From: Rudaea sp. 3F27F6
Lineage (GTDB): Bacteria > Pseudomonadota > Gammaproteobacteria > Xanthomonadales > Rhodanobacteraceae
Assembly (NCBI RefSeq): GCF_005503555.1
Contig: NZ_SCNG01000001.1
Coordinates: 992,001 to 1,056,000 of the forward strand
Direction of reading: 5' to 3'
DNA: 64,000 bases
Shown: positions 1 to 8,833 of the stretch, piece after piece
Layout: the number at the start of each line of letters is the position of its first letter
How positions within the stretch are numbered: position 1 is the first letter of the stretch
The notes under the pieces: generated by a model
Told to the model about the DNA's origin: nothing
What the model saw: only the letters and a program-made list of their open reading frames with translations
Database searches by the model: none
Position numbers and translations under genes: made by a program

Positions 1-2
1 GG

Positions 3-359
3 ATCGGGCGCGTGGCCTACACGATCGCCCTGCGCCACCTGGAAAAAAAACGCGTCGAAATCGCCGAGACGGCCGGCAATCTCGATGAAGAACCGGAGCT
101 GCTCGATCGCATCGACGACGGCTTCGACCTCGAAGCCGCGAGCGCCGACGCCGATCTCGCGCGCCATCTGCATGCGGCGATCGAGACGCTGCCGCCGCTG
201 CAGCGCACGGTGATCACCCTGTATCACCTCGACGAGCTGTCGCTGGCGGAAATCGGTGCGGTCACCGGACTTGCCATCGGCACGATTAAGAGCCATCTTT
301 TCCGCACGCGGCTGCAATTGCGCCATGTGCTCGAGTCACGCTTGGGCAGCTTCGCGTAA
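3..359 (+). CDS. ECF-family RNA polymerase sigma factor, C-terminal part (5' end lies outside the window)
   Basis: The frame is open from the first base, so the start is upstream and only about 118 residues are visible. The first residues (RVAYTIALRHLEKKR) look like the end of sigma region 2.4. An acidic linker follows, and then a region 4 helix-turn-helix: LPPLQRTVITLYHLDELS, then AEIGAVTGLAIGTIKSHLFR. That order is characteristic of extracytoplasmic-function sigma factors, which direct RNA polymerase to stress or envelope regulons. The next gene on the same strand, 152 bp downstream, encodes a small protein with a cytoplasmic N-terminus and two membrane helices, as expected for an anti-sigma partner. 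The 152-bp gap holds a perfect 8-bp stem-loop (373-392) with no T-run. The subfamily cannot be assigned from this fragment. Confidence 0.88.
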   Translation: MGRVAYTIALRHLEKKRVEIAETAGNLDEEPELLDRIDDGFDLEAASADADLARHLHAAIETLPPLQRTVITLYHLDELSLAEIGAVTGLAIGTIKSHLFRTRLQLRHVLESRLGSFA

Positions 360-511
360 GGCGCAGCCGCCCGCGGGTCGAGGACGACCCGCCAGGAATC
401 CGGCGCGAATGCGCTGGATTCGATATAGCCGGGGCCGGACTTGTTTCGGACTCGGCGCAGGCTGCCGGCCTTGGGATGAGGACGCGCGGACCTTTGTTTC
501 GGAGCTAGCGT

Positions 512-988
512 ATGAACGACCAGACAAAGCCATTCGATGATCCCGCCCGCGAAAGCGAATGGCTCGCACAGGAGCGCGCACGCCAGGCCGAGCGCTCTCG
601 CAACGCGACGCGCGAGGACGACGCCCGCGTGCGCCAGTACCGCCTGATTGCACGCGCGCTCGGCGCCGCGCCGGCCAATCCACTGCCGGCCGATTTCGCC
701 GCGTCCGTGGCGCGGCGCGCGCTCGGACAACGCCGCAGCGCGTCAGGGCTCGCCGCCGATCCGCTCGCGTCACCGTTCGAAAGGCACCTGCTGCAAATTC
801 TCGTCGCCGTGTTCGGGCTGGCGATCGGCATTGCCGCGGCATTGTTCGGCGGCGATGACGCGGTGCGCGCCGTGGGCCGCGGCGCGCTGCACATGAGCGC
901 CTACGCGAAAAATTCCTGGCTGCTCGCCCTGGCCGGCTGCCTGGCGTTCTCGGCAATCATGCAGTTCTGGCGCCCGCACCGGCACTAG
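512..988 (+). CDS. Small membrane protein, probable anti-sigma factor
   Basis: The protein has 158 residues. A charged N-terminal half (about residues 1-90, rich in Arg, Glu and Ala) has no signal peptide. Two hydrophobic segments follow at about residues 94-113 and 135-151, and the protein ends in a short basic tail. The ATG at 512 is preceded by a GGAG about 8 bp upstream. No classical zinc-binding HxxxCxxC anti-sigma motif is visible. The anti-sigma role is inferred from position directly behind an ECF sigma gene and from the soluble-then-membrane layout. It could instead be an unrelated membrane protein. Confidence 0.6.
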   Translation: MNDQTKPFDDPARESEWLAQERARQAERSRNATREDDARVRQYRLIARALGAAPANPLPADFAASVARRALGQRRSASGLAADPLASPFERHLLQILVAVFGLAIGIAAALFGGDDAVRAVGRGALHMSAYAKNSWLLALAGCLAFSAIMQFWRPHRH

Positions 989-1004
989 GCCGGGCCCAGC
1001 GGAC

Positions 1005-2765
1005 TCAGTGCAGCGTCCGCGACGATCGCTCGGACTGGATCGAGAATGGATACAGCGGCGGTACCGCAGCCGGCGCCGCGGCCTGGGTCTTCGCAGCGAA
1101 CTCGAAACCATTGCGGAACGCCGCGGCGACGCGCTCGCCGCTCGACGTACCCGCTCCGGCTGCGTAGAGGCTGCGTTCCAGATCGTTCAACGCCGCGCGC
1201 TGCGCTTCGGACGCGAGCGTCGGCGTCAGCTCGCCCAAGGTACGCGCCGCACTGCCGTCGCTGCGCGCCCAGGCGAGCAGCGCACGCGCGACCGCCGACG
1301 CATCGTCGCGCTTGCAGGCATCGAGAAACGCCTTGCGCGCGGCGGCTGTGTCGGCATTCACCGGACCCGCCGCCGCGGCGACGGCGCCACCCGCCGCGGC
1401 CCTGCGTCGCGCGAGCAGCCAACCTGCCCAGGCGAGTGCGGTCAACAACCATAGGGCCAGCGCTGCAAAGGCGATCGCGCGCCACGGCTGCGCGGTGCCG
1501 CCGTCGAGCACCAGTTCTGGCAACGGCGAAGATGCCGTCGGCGCGGCGCTCTGCGTGCTTGCGGGATTGATCGCACCTGGCGCGGCGCCTGCGGTCGCAT
1601 TGGCCGCGCCCGCGGCGACGTGGAGGCTCAGAGCGGGCAGATCGGCATTCGCGGCACGGTCGTTTGCGGTGTCCCACCAGGCCAGACTCAGCGGCGGTAT
1701 CGTCAGCTTGCCGGTGCGGTTCGGCACGATCGCGAATTTGCGCGTGCGCTCGCCGTACTGCCAGGTGCCGTCTTCGCGATTGACCGTGGTTTCTTTGTCC
1801 GGGTAGATGTCGGCGCCGTCGATCTTCGGCAGCTTGAGTTCGGGCAGTTGCTCGAACGCGAGCCCCTGCGCTTTCATGCGCAGGGTCAGGGTCAGCGGCT
1901 CGCCGACGTGCGCGGGCGTATTCGCATCGACGCCGTCGGCGCTCAGGCTTAGCGACTGCGCGGGCAGCCAGGCGTCGGTGCCCGAATTCGCCGGGCGCGG
2001 ACGCACCTCGAGCGTCTGGCCCTCGACGCGCGCGGTGACCGCGCGGCCGCGGGCGAAGAAGCTGTTCATGTCGTTGCGGTTGACCGCGTGGCCGCGGAAC
2101 ACGATCGGCGCCATCGTCGCGGTGCCGCTCTTCTCCGCGGTCAGCGCATAGTGCCGTTCGAGCACACGGTAGCGGCGGCCTTCAACGTCGGCCTGATAGC
2201 CCGCGTCCTGGCCGAGCTTGCGCGAGTTGAGACCCTCGCCGTGCGGATCTTCAAGATTGCCGTCGCTGAGGTCGAGCGCGTAGTAGAGCTTGACCGTCAC
2301 CCGCACCTGCTGCTGCACATAGGGCGATTTCGGCTCGACCGCGACATCGAGAAACAGATCGTCGCCGGCCTTGCCCGTCGCCGCGCTCGCCGGCGTCACC
2401 GTGAGAGTCAGCGCCTGCGTCTGCGCGCCGGCGACGCTGAGCGCCGGAATCGTCAACGCACCGGCATGCTTGGGTTCGAGACCGACGGCCCAGAGGAGCT
2501 TCGACGTCGCCGTGCCGTTGACGATATTCATCGAGGTCGAACTCTGCGTGCCGAGCAGATTGAAGTCCGGCTGCAGCACGCTGAAATCGGGCTGGCTTGC
2601 GCTCGTGTTGTCGCTGACCTCGACGTTCAAGGTCACCGTCTCGCCGAGCTGCATACTGCTGCGGTCAAGCCAGGCACGGACTTGAGCAGCGTGCGCATCA
2701 ACACACACGAACAGGACGGCCAGCATGGCGATAACGCGAAGCGCCGAACGCGCGCGGTCCGTCAT
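1005..2765 (-). CDS. batD: BatD family protein (aerotolerance/oxygen-tolerance locus)
   Basis: From the ATG at 2765 the product is 586 residues and begins with a clean signal peptide (MTDRARSALRVIAMLAVLF...HA/AQ). The body is a series of beta-rich domains. One hydrophobic helix (about ALALWLLTALAWAGWLLARR) and a soluble helical tail follow near the C-terminus. This is the BatD layout: a periplasmic beta protein anchored in the inner membrane. An alternative in-frame ATG at 2870 overlaps the stop of the upstream batB/C gene (ATGA) and has a good AGGAG, but it would put about 35 extra residues in front of the signal peptide. I prefer 2765, although translational coupling from 2870 is possible. 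It is the last gene of the leftward moxR-bat operon. The molecular function of Bat proteins is not well established. Confidence 0.85.
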   Translation of the reverse strand: MTDRARSALRVIAMLAVLFVCVDAHAAQVRAWLDRSSMQLGETVTLNVEVSDNTSASQPDFSVLQPDFNLLGTQSSTSMNIVNGTATSKLLWAVGLEPKHAGALTIPALSVAGAQTQALTLTVTPASAATGKAGDDLFLDVAVEPKSPYVQQQVRVTVKLYYALDLSDGNLEDPHGEGLNSRKLGQDAGYQADVEGRRYRVLERHYALTAEKSGTATMAPIVFRGHAVNRNDMNSFFARGRAVTARVEGQTLEVRPRPANSGTDAWLPAQSLSLSADGVDANTPAHVGEPLTLTLRMKAQGLAFEQLPELKLPKIDGADIYPDKETTVNREDGTWQYGERTRKFAIVPNRTGKLTIPPLSLAWWDTANDRAANADLPALSLHVAAGAANATAGAAPGAINPASTQSAAPTASSPLPELVLDGGTAQPWRAIAFAALALWLLTALAWAGWLLARRRAAAGGAVAAAAGPVNADTAAARKAFLDACKRDDASAVARALLAWARSDGSAARTLGELTPTLASEAQRAALNDLERSLYAAGAGTSSGERVAAAFRNGFEFAAKTQAAAPAAVPPLYPFSIQSERSSRTLH

Positions 2766-2866
2766 TCGTGCCAAAACGGGCCATGCAGACGGGACCTGTC
2801 CGATGTTTGATTCGGCGATGCGACGAACAGATACGCGCGAATATCGCGCGGACGACGAAAACGGCT

Positions 2867-4813
2867 TCATGGCGGGTTCTCCTGCGCCGCGCCTTGCTGG
2901 CGGCGTTGATGCTCGAGCTGGAACTTGCGGCGCAACAGGCCGCCCGGGTCGTCGGGCACGCGCTGCAGCCATTGCTCGACGGCCTGATCCTTCTCGCTGT
3001 GCTGCTCGCCTTCGCGCGCGCCAAGGCGCACGGGCTGCGGCTCCTTGCCTTCCTTGCCGTTTTTGGTCAGCGCCTGATCCATGCTTTGCTGAAATTTCTC
3101 CTGCGACTCCTTGCCCGCCTCGCTGCCCTGCTTGGGCTGCTGCGCGGCGGCGTTCTTCTCGTCGCCCGGCTTGTTCTGCCCGTCGGCGGACGAATTCTGC
3201 TGCTGCGAGTCCTGCTGCTTGCCGTCCTGCGCGCTCTGTCCTTGCTCGTTCTTGCCCTGTTCCTTCGATTCCTTCTTTTCGCTGTTGTCGTCGCCTTGCT
3301 GATCGCCCTTGCCGTCCTTCGAATCTTTCGAATCCTGCGGCTGGTCATTGCCGGGCTGCTGTTGCTTGTTGCCCTGATGATCCTGCGAATCCTTCTGCTG
3401 CTGATCCTGCTTTTGCTGCTGCTGTTTTTTGAGGAATTCTTCGACGGTTTTCTTGTTCGTCACCGCATCTTCCATGTCCGGCGCGCGCTTGAGCGCCGCA
3501 TCGTAAGCCGCGATCGCTTCCTCGAACTTGCCTTGCTTGGCAAGCGCGTTGCCGCGGTTGTACTGCGTATCGGCGGTCGCGTTCTTCGCATCGCCCGCGG
3601 CGGCGAAATCGCCCGTGGCCGCGGCATAGTCGCCGGCGCGATAGGCCGCGGTGCCGCGCAGTTCGGGATCCTTCGCCAGCGCTTGCGCTTCCTTGGGCTT
3701 GCCCGCATCGAGCTGTGCCTGTGCCTGCTGATCGGAGCGCTGCCAAAGATCCGTCCATACACTCGCTTCGGCGTGCTGTGCCGGCATGGCGAGAACCAGC
3801 GGCAGCAACATCAGCCAGCCGCGACGAAAGCCGAGTGCGACCAGCGGCAGCAAAGCGAGCAGCAGCCACGGGCCGCGGTCGAGGAAGCGTTCGCTCTGCA
3901 CCTGCGCGCCGGCCGCGTCCTTCGCCGCCTCGCCGCCCTGCCTGAGCGGGCCGAGCACCGTATCGAGATCGCCCGCGTCGCCGCGGTACTCGGCATAGCG
4001 CCCACCTCCCGCGCGCGCGAGTTCGGCCAGCGCCGCGCCGTCGAGTTTGGGCAGCACGATATTGCCACCTTTGTCCTTGAGAAAACCGCCGTCGCCGAGC
4101 GCGATCGGCGCGCCCTGCGCGCTGCCGAGGCCGAGTACCGATACGTCGACGCCCGCGCTGCGCGCGCGCCCCGCAGCAGCCGCCGCATCGGCGCTTGCGC
4201 CGTCGGCGAGCAGGACGATTTCGCCGTCGCGCAGGCCGGCCTGGCGGATCAGCTTGACGCCGAGATCGATCGCCTTGCCGGTGTCGTTGCCCGGCGCGGG
4301 CATGATCGAAGGGTCGAGCGAGTCGACGAGATTGGCGACGGTGTTCGCATCGTCGGTCAACGGCGCGACGACGAAGGCATCGCCCGCATAGGCGATCAGC
4401 GCGACTTGCGCATCGCCGGAGCGTTTGAGGATATCGGCGATCTTATAGCGCGCACGCTCGTAGCGGCTCGGCTTCACGTCCTGGGCCAGCATCGTCGCCG
4501 ACAGCTCCAGCGCGATCACGCGCGCAGCCTGGTTCTTGTAGAGCGGCTGCGGCAGGCGCTCCCACGCTGGGCCGGCCAAAGCGAGGCTGGCGAGCGTCAG
4601 CGCGGCGAGCGCGAGCCATGCGGGGCCGCGCGTGGGTTTGGCCGCTTCGTTGCGCACGATCAAATGTTCGAGCAGATGCGCGTCGACCGCCCCGCGCCAG
4701 GCCTGCGCGTCGCTGCCCGCCGACTTCAGCGCGCGCCAGGCGAACGGCAGCGCGAGCAGCAGCAACAGCCACGCGGGACGCAGGAAATGGAAATCGTGCA
4801 GCAAATCGTTCAT
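2867..4813 (-). CDS. VWA and TPR protein, BatB-BatC fusion
   Basis: The product is 648 residues. An N-terminal membrane helix is followed by a von Willebrand factor A domain (about residues 85-290) and a second helix near residue 315-345. TPR-like repeats come next (about 365-455; the clearest is NRGNALAKQGKFEEAIAAYDAAL). A 106-residue Gln/Lys/Asp/Asn/Ser-rich segment (462-567) precedes the end of the protein, where the motif VEQWLQRVPDDPGGLLRRK is typical of BatB/BatC-type proteins. The metal site (MIDAS) of this VWA domain reads E-L-S-A-T instead of D-x-S-x-S, so metal binding may be weakened, whereas the neighbouring BatA keeps the canonical motif. The start overlaps the end of batA by 4 bp. 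The predicted location is the inner membrane, with the VWA and TPR parts outside the cytoplasm. Confidence 0.9.
   Translation of the reverse strand: MNDLLHDFHFLRPAWLLLLLALPFAWRALKSAGSDAQAWRGAVDAHLLEHLIVRNEAAKPTRGPAWLALAALTLASLALAGPAWERLPQPLYKNQAARVIALELSATMLAQDVKPSRYERARYKIADILKRSGDAQVALIAYAGDAFVVAPLTDDANTVANLVDSLDPSIMPAPGNDTGKAIDLGVKLIRQAGLRDGEIVLLADGASADAAAAAGRARSAGVDVSVLGLGSAQGAPIALGDGGFLKDKGGNIVLPKLDGAALAELARAGGGRYAEYRGDAGDLDTVLGPLRQGGEAAKDAAGAQVQSERFLDRGPWLLLALLPLVALGFRRGWLMLLPLVLAMPAQHAEASVWTDLWQRSDQQAQAQLDAGKPKEAQALAKDPELRGTAAYRAGDYAAATGDFAAAGDAKNATADTQYNRGNALAKQGKFEEAIAAYDAALKRAPDMEDAVTNKKTVEEFLKKQQQQKQDQQQKDSQDHQGNKQQQPGNDQPQDSKDSKDGKGDQQGDDNSEKKESKEQGKNEQGQSAQDGKQQDSQQQNSSADGQNKPGDEKNAAAQQPKQGSEAGKESQEKFQQSMDQALTKNGKEGKEPQPVRLGAREGEQHSEKDQAVEQWLQRVPDDPGGLLRRKFQLEHQRRQQGAAQENPP
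3113..3430 (-). repeat. Low-complexity Q/K/D/N/S-rich coding segment in the batB/C fusion
   Basis: These bases encode residues 462-567 of the fusion protein, almost entirely Gln, Lys, Asp, Asn, Ser, Glu and Gly. The DNA is a run of related CTG/CTT/TTG-type triplets on the plus strand. It is probably a flexible, disordered hydrophilic linker, and similar segments occur in other Bat TPR proteins. Length variation between strains is likely. Confidence 0.75.
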
Positions 4814-5832
4814 GCCGCCGCCCTGCCCACTCGATCCGCCCGCATTGCGAACCGCCCGGCGACGAGTGGCACTATCGCACCAAACAGCGCGAGTAGCAGC
4901 GCGGCCGACAGCGGCCAGAAGAACAGCTCGTCTATCGGGCGGAACTGCTGGCCTTTGTCTGCGCTCGGTTCGAGCCGGTCGATATCCTCGTAGATCTTTG
5001 CGAGTTCGGCCGTGTCGCGCGCGCGGAAGTAGCGACCACCGGTTTTCTGCGCCATGTCGGCGAGCATCTTCTCGTCGATTTCGGCGGACGGATTGACCAC
5101 GCGGCTGCCGAAGAATCCGTCGTTGATGCGCATCGCCTCGGCACCGATGCCGATGGTATAGACCTTCACTTTTTCCGCGACGGCGAGATCGATCGCCTTG
5201 AGCGGATCGAGCTCGCCCGCATCGTTGACGCCGTCAGTGAGCAGGATCGCAACGCGCTGGTCCGCGGGCCGCTCGCGCAAGCGCTTGACCGCAAGGCCGA
5301 CCGCGTCGCCGATCGCGGTTTCGCGGCCCGGCAGGCCGACCACGGATTCGCCGAGCTGCTTGCCGACCGTGTCGCGATCGAACGTCAGCGGCGTCAGCAG
5401 ATAAGCCTGACTGCCGAACACGATCAGGCCGAGGCGGTCACCGACACGGCGGCGGACGAAATCGCCCGCGATCGCCTTGACCGCGCCGTAGCGCGTGACG
5501 TCCTGGCCGCCGATGCGCATGTCGGGTGTGTCCATACTGCCCGACGCATCGACGATCAGCATCAAATCGCGGCCGCTGCGCGCGAGATCGATCGGCTCGC
5601 CGATCCACTGCGGCCGCGCCGCAGCGGCGATGAGCAACGCCCAGGCGATGAGCGCGAGCCAGCGTTTCCAGCGCGCCACCGGATTCGCGCCGCCGGCGAG
5701 ATCGAAACCCGCGAGCACGATCGGCAGGCGCAGCGCGGCGCTCGCGTCCGTCGTCGCCGGCGCCAGCATGCGCGCAGCGAGCCACGGCAGCGGCAGGAGG
5801 ACGAACAGCCAGGGCCACGCGAACTCAAACAT
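4810..5832 (-). CDS. batA: VWA domain protein BatA
   Basis: The protein has 340 residues. A hydrophobic N-terminus (FAWPWLFVLLPLPWLAARML) and a helix at about residues 60-75 precede a VWA domain. Its intact MIDAS motif is VDASGSMDT (about residues 94-102), and a later TDGVND supplies a further metal-coordinating loop. The C-terminus has a final membrane helix (LFFWPLSAALLLALFGAIVPL). This is the standard BatA layout: inner-membrane anchored with the VWA domain in the periplasm. It overlaps the downstream batB/C gene by 4 bp. A 189-bp gap separates it from the DUF4381 gene upstream, so an internal promoter is possible there. Confidence 0.9.
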   Translation of the reverse strand: MFEFAWPWLFVLLPLPWLAARMLAPATTDASAALRLPIVLAGFDLAGGANPVARWKRWLALIAWALLIAAAARPQWIGEPIDLARSGRDLMLIVDASGSMDTPDMRIGGQDVTRYGAVKAIAGDFVRRRVGDRLGLIVFGSQAYLLTPLTFDRDTVGKQLGESVVGLPGRETAIGDAVGLAVKRLRERPADQRVAILLTDGVNDAGELDPLKAIDLAVAEKVKVYTIGIGAEAMRINDGFFGSRVVNPSAEIDEKMLADMAQKTGGRYFRARDTAELAKIYEDIDRLEPSADKGQQFRPIDELFFWPLSAALLLALFGAIVPLVAGRFAMRADRVGRAAA

Positions 5833-6021
5833 GCGCGGCCCTCTTTACGCAGAGAAGCAATTTTTGCGCAACGCATGCGGGAGAAAGTTCGTCCACGCGA
5901 GCGCGCTGTGTGTAACAGAGTACGCTCGCGGCGCGACCGATTTTTCCCGCGCGGAGACCGTCGGTGACGGCCTCGATAAATCGAGCCCTTGCAGCCGACG
6001 CGAATGCGGCATCGAAGCGAC

Positions 6022-6507
6022 TCACCGCGAGACCTCGTTAGCGGAGAATTTTTCTGCGGCACGACGCGCCAGCGCGATCAGCGCAGGCTCATCGAAGCTA
6101 GCTTGCGCGCGATACGGCGCCTCGATCAGGGCGCGGCCGACGCCATGGGAAAATTCCTCACCCGCCATTTCTGCGTCGAGATGGCCGAGCCACGCCTCAC
6201 CCTTGAGCGCCGCCGCACCGGGCGACGCGCGCATTGCCAAGCGGCGCAGAAACGCCGAAAGGCTCGCCGCAAGCGCGGGCGCATCTCCACGCGATGCCGC
6301 AACCGTGCGCTCGAACTCGGCCATCACCGCGAGTCTGCGCTGACGACGACGGTAATTTCTATATAAGTGCAGAAAGAGAAAAATGCACAGCGCGACGACG
6401 AGCACTGTGAGCAGCCACCAGCCCGGCGCGGGCGGCCACCAGGACGGCGGTGCCGGCACGTGAATGTCGCGCAGTTCGGGCCCTTGCATGGCGGTCGCCT
6501 GCAGCAT
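6022..6507 (-). CDS. DUF4381 domain protein of the moxR-bat operon
   Basis: The protein has 161 residues from the ATG at 6507, which follows the stop of the DUF58 gene by one base (TGAGATG), consistent with translational coupling. A short periplasmic N-terminus rich in Pro and Trp (LRDIHVPAPPSWWPPAPGWW) leads into one membrane helix (LLTVLVVALCIFLFLHLY). A basic segment and a cytoplasmic helical domain follow. This matches the small DUF4381 proteins found between DUF58 and BatA genes in Gammaproteobacteria. The biochemical role is unknown. Confidence 0.85.
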   Translation of the reverse strand: MLQATAMQGPELRDIHVPAPPSWWPPAPGWWLLTVLVVALCIFLFLHLYRNYRRRQRRLAVMAEFERTVAASRGDAPALAASLSAFLRRLAMRASPGAAALKGEAWLGHLDAEMAGEEFSHGVGRALIEAPYRAQASFDEPALIALARRAAEKFSANEVSR

Positions 6508-6508
6508 C

Positions 6509-7477
6509 TCAGCCCGCCTTCTTCTTGCGCGCATCGAAGCCGAGCAAGGTCCGCAATGCAGCCTCGGGTTCGGACGAGGTGTCGAGAACGATCGAATTCA
6601 GCGCGCGGCGCTTGAGCATCGCAACGAAAGCCGCGCGCTGCTCGTCGAACCAGGCCGGCCAGCGCGCACGCGTGTTCGTCGCGGCGAAATCGAGCAGAAC
6701 GGGAGCGCCCTCTTCGCCCTGCAGCGCGTAGCGCGCCGGCGGCGGAGCGTGGTGCTCGAGCGGATCGCTCAGAATCACGGCAGCGACGTCGCAATGGCCT
6801 GCGAGCAGCGACAGTGCAGGTTCGGCCGCTTCGTCGCAGTCGAATCCATCGGTCAGCAGAATCACTTGGGTGCCCGGCCGGGCAAGACGCTGCGCGCGCT
6901 GCAGTGCCTGCGACAACGGCACCGATTCCTTCGAGCCGCGCGTGATCGCATCCCATTCGACGAAGGCGCGCAGGCAGCGCAATGCGCCGCGCATACCGCC
7001 GCCGGGCTTCACTTCGGCATTGAGGCCGGGGCCGTAGCCGATCGCGCCGATGCGGTCGCCCGACAGCGCCGTGGCCCAGGCGATCAGCGCTGCCGTACGC
7101 GCGGCCTGCACCGACTTGAAGCGCACGCGCGTACCAAAGCGTAACGACGGATTGCAGCTCAGCACGACAAGCACACCGCGTTCGCGTTCTTCGGTGAACA
7201 GCTTCGTATGCGGGCGTCCGGTGCGCGCGGTGACGCGCCAGTCCATCTGGCGGATATCGTCGCCGGGCTGATACGCGCGCGACTCCGCGTAGTCGACGCC
7301 GCGTCCGCGAAAACGCGAAGCGTGCACCGACGCATGACTGCCCGCGACGCGCTGCGCAAGCTGGGCCAGGCGCGCGGCGCGCAGGCGCATCGAGAGCAAC
7401 TCGTCGAGCGTCACGGCTACGCCATTATGCGAAGCCGAAGATTGGGCGTTGGCGGCGGAAGAGTTCGAACGCAGCAT
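6509..7477 (-). CDS. DUF58 domain protein
   Basis: The protein has 322 residues. The family signature is visible at residues 55-85: a G-R-G-x-x-x-x-x-S-R-x-Y-x-x-G-D-D pattern (here GRGVDYAESRAYQPGDDIR), then MDWRVTARTGRPHTKLF. A VWA-like C-terminal half follows, with VVLSCNPSLRFG in the place of the first metal loop and LLTDGFD later. Such proteins are cytoplasmic and are almost always encoded directly after a MoxR ATPase, as here. The gap from moxR is 75 bp, and the downstream DUF4381 gene is coupled. A chaperone-like role with MoxR has been proposed for the family. Confidence 0.9.
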   Translation of the reverse strand: MLRSNSSAANAQSSASHNGVAVTLDELLSMRLRAARLAQLAQRVAGSHASVHASRFRGRGVDYAESRAYQPGDDIRQMDWRVTARTGRPHTKLFTEERERGVLVVLSCNPSLRFGTRVRFKSVQAARTAALIAWATALSGDRIGAIGYGPGLNAEVKPGGGMRGALRCLRAFVEWDAITRGSKESVPLSQALQRAQRLARPGTQVILLTDGFDCDEAAEPALSLLAGHCDVAAVILSDPLEHHAPPPARYALQGEEGAPVLLDFAATNTRARWPAWFDEQRAAFVAMLKRRALNSIVLDTSSEPEAALRTLLGFDARKKKAG

Positions 7478-7552
7478 GATGGGTTTGTGAGAACGCGGCG
7501 GATGCGGATTGATCCCCGCAGGCTGGCGGTTTTTCAGACCTCAGCTCGCTGC

Positions 7553-8566
7553 CTACGGCAGCGGAACCCGATCCAGCAACGCCGATACCACACGCTCCGG
7601 CGTCACGCCTTCGGCTTCGGCCTCGTAGCTCAGGAGCACGCGATGGCGCAGCACATCGGTCGCCACCGCATGCACGTCTTCGGGCGAGACGAAGTCACGG
7701 CCGGCGAGCCACGCATGTGCGCGGGCGCAACGATCGAGCGCGATCGTGCCGCGCGGGCTTGCGCCGTATGAGATCCAGCGCGCGAGGTCGCTACCATAGG
7801 CTTTCGGCGTACGTGTGCCGAGCACAAGCTGGACGACGTACTCCTCAAGCGCCGGCGCAAGATGCAGCGACAATACCTCCGCGCGTGCGCCGAATATTTG
7901 CTCCTGGGTCAGCAGACGCTGCGGCACCGAAGTTTTCACCAGGGTCTCGCGGGCACGATCACGCGCCAGTTTCAGGATCGCCGCTTCGGAAGCGCCGTCG
8001 GGATAGTCGATGCGCACATGCATCAGGAAGCGGTCGAGCTGCGCCTCGGGCAACGGATAAGTGCCCTCCTGCTCGATCGGATTCTGTGTCGCCATCACGA
8101 GGAACAGCGGCGGCAGCGGATAAGTCGTGCGCCCGACCGTGACCTGGCGTTCACCCATCGCTTCGAGCAGGGCCGACTGCACTTTGGCTGGCGCGCGGTT
8201 GACCTCGTCGGCGAGCAGCAGATTGTGGAAAATCGGCCCTTTCTGGAACTCGAAACTCGCCGTCTGCGGACGATAGATTTCCGTACCGGTCAGATCGGCC
8301 GGCAGCAGGTCGGGCGTGAACTGGATACGGTGGAAATCGCCTTCGATGCGCGCCGCGAGCTCCTTCACCGCGAGCGTCTTGGCCAGTCCCGGCGCGCCCT
8401 CGACAAGCAGATGCCCGTCGGCGAGCAACGCGATCAGCAGGCGATCGACGAGCGCGCTCTGGCCGATGATGCAGGCGGACAGTTCGTCGCGCAGTTTGTG
8501 AAAGGCGTCGATGACGGCCGGCGCCGAAGCCGGCGCGGACCGAAGGTCGGGATCGATCATATCCAT
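7553..8566 (-). CDS. MoxR family AAA+ ATPase
   Basis: The protein has 337 residues. Walker A is GAPGLAKT (about residues 58-65), and Walker B is LLLADEVNRAP, followed by a helix ending LLEAMGERQVT, as in MoxR proteins. Sensor 1 is MATQNPIEQEGTYPLPEAQLD, and the C-terminal lid includes SPRG. It is soluble, cytoplasmic and the first gene of the leftward operon. MoxR ATPases are thought to act as metal-cofactor or assembly chaperones together with VWA proteins, and here they would act with DUF58, BatA and the BatB/C fusion. No good Shine-Dalgarno is seen before the ATG. The 267-bp region upstream (8567-8833) must hold the operon promoter, but no convincing -35/-10 pair was picked out. Confidence 0.93.
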   Translation of the reverse strand: MDMIDPDLRSAPASAPAVIDAFHKLRDELSACIIGQSALVDRLLIALLADGHLLVEGAPGLAKTLAVKELAARIEGDFHRIQFTPDLLPADLTGTEIYRPQTASFEFQKGPIFHNLLLADEVNRAPAKVQSALLEAMGERQVTVGRTTYPLPPLFLVMATQNPIEQEGTYPLPEAQLDRFLMHVRIDYPDGASEAAILKLARDRARETLVKTSVPQRLLTQEQIFGARAEVLSLHLAPALEEYVVQLVLGTRTPKAYGSDLARWISYGASPRGTIALDRCARAHAWLAGRDFVSPEDVHAVATDVLRHRVLLSYEAEAEGVTPERVVSALLDRVPLP

Positions 8567-8782
8567 GGTTTGAGAAATTCAGAGAGTATTAGATTAACCG
8601 CATCGATGAAACCGCGCGCGAGACGAAAGTCATGCGCGCTCTGCGGTTGACCTACCACCGCAGCACGGCCGGCTGCTAGGACTGCGAACAGGGGAAAAGG
8701 TTTCCATCGTGGCTACTGTTCTCGCCCTGGCCCCTCCCGTGATTCAGCTTGAACCGGTGGCAGCAAGGCAGATGAGCATAAA

Positions 8783-8808
8783 AAAGGGCCGCATTGCTGC
8801 GGCCCTTT
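8783..8808 (-). terminator. Rho-independent terminator after the giant Ig-like gene
   Basis: A perfect 10-bp stem (AAAGGGCCGC / GCGGCCCTTT) with a 6-base loop is followed on the minus strand by TTTTTT. It lies 26 bp after the stop codon of the 8834-13081 gene and so ends the leftward pil transcript. Confidence 0.9.
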
Positions 8809-8833
8809 AGCTAACAATCTAAGCGCCTTGGAC

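Noticed and set aside
12-359. GTG at position 12 considered as the true start of the sigma factor
   Set aside because: The frame is open to the window edge and the visible N-terminus is already region 2.4, so the real start must be upstream of the window.
2768-4993. Plus-strand frame rich in Leu opposite the batB/C fusion, resembling a membrane protein
   Set aside because: The Leu-rich run is the complement of the Gln/Lys-rich linker codons, and no domain is recognisable.
8567-8833. Looked for a small gene between moxR and the terminator
   Set aside because: No frame with a plausible start, ribosome site and protein-like content. It is probably only the operon promoter region.
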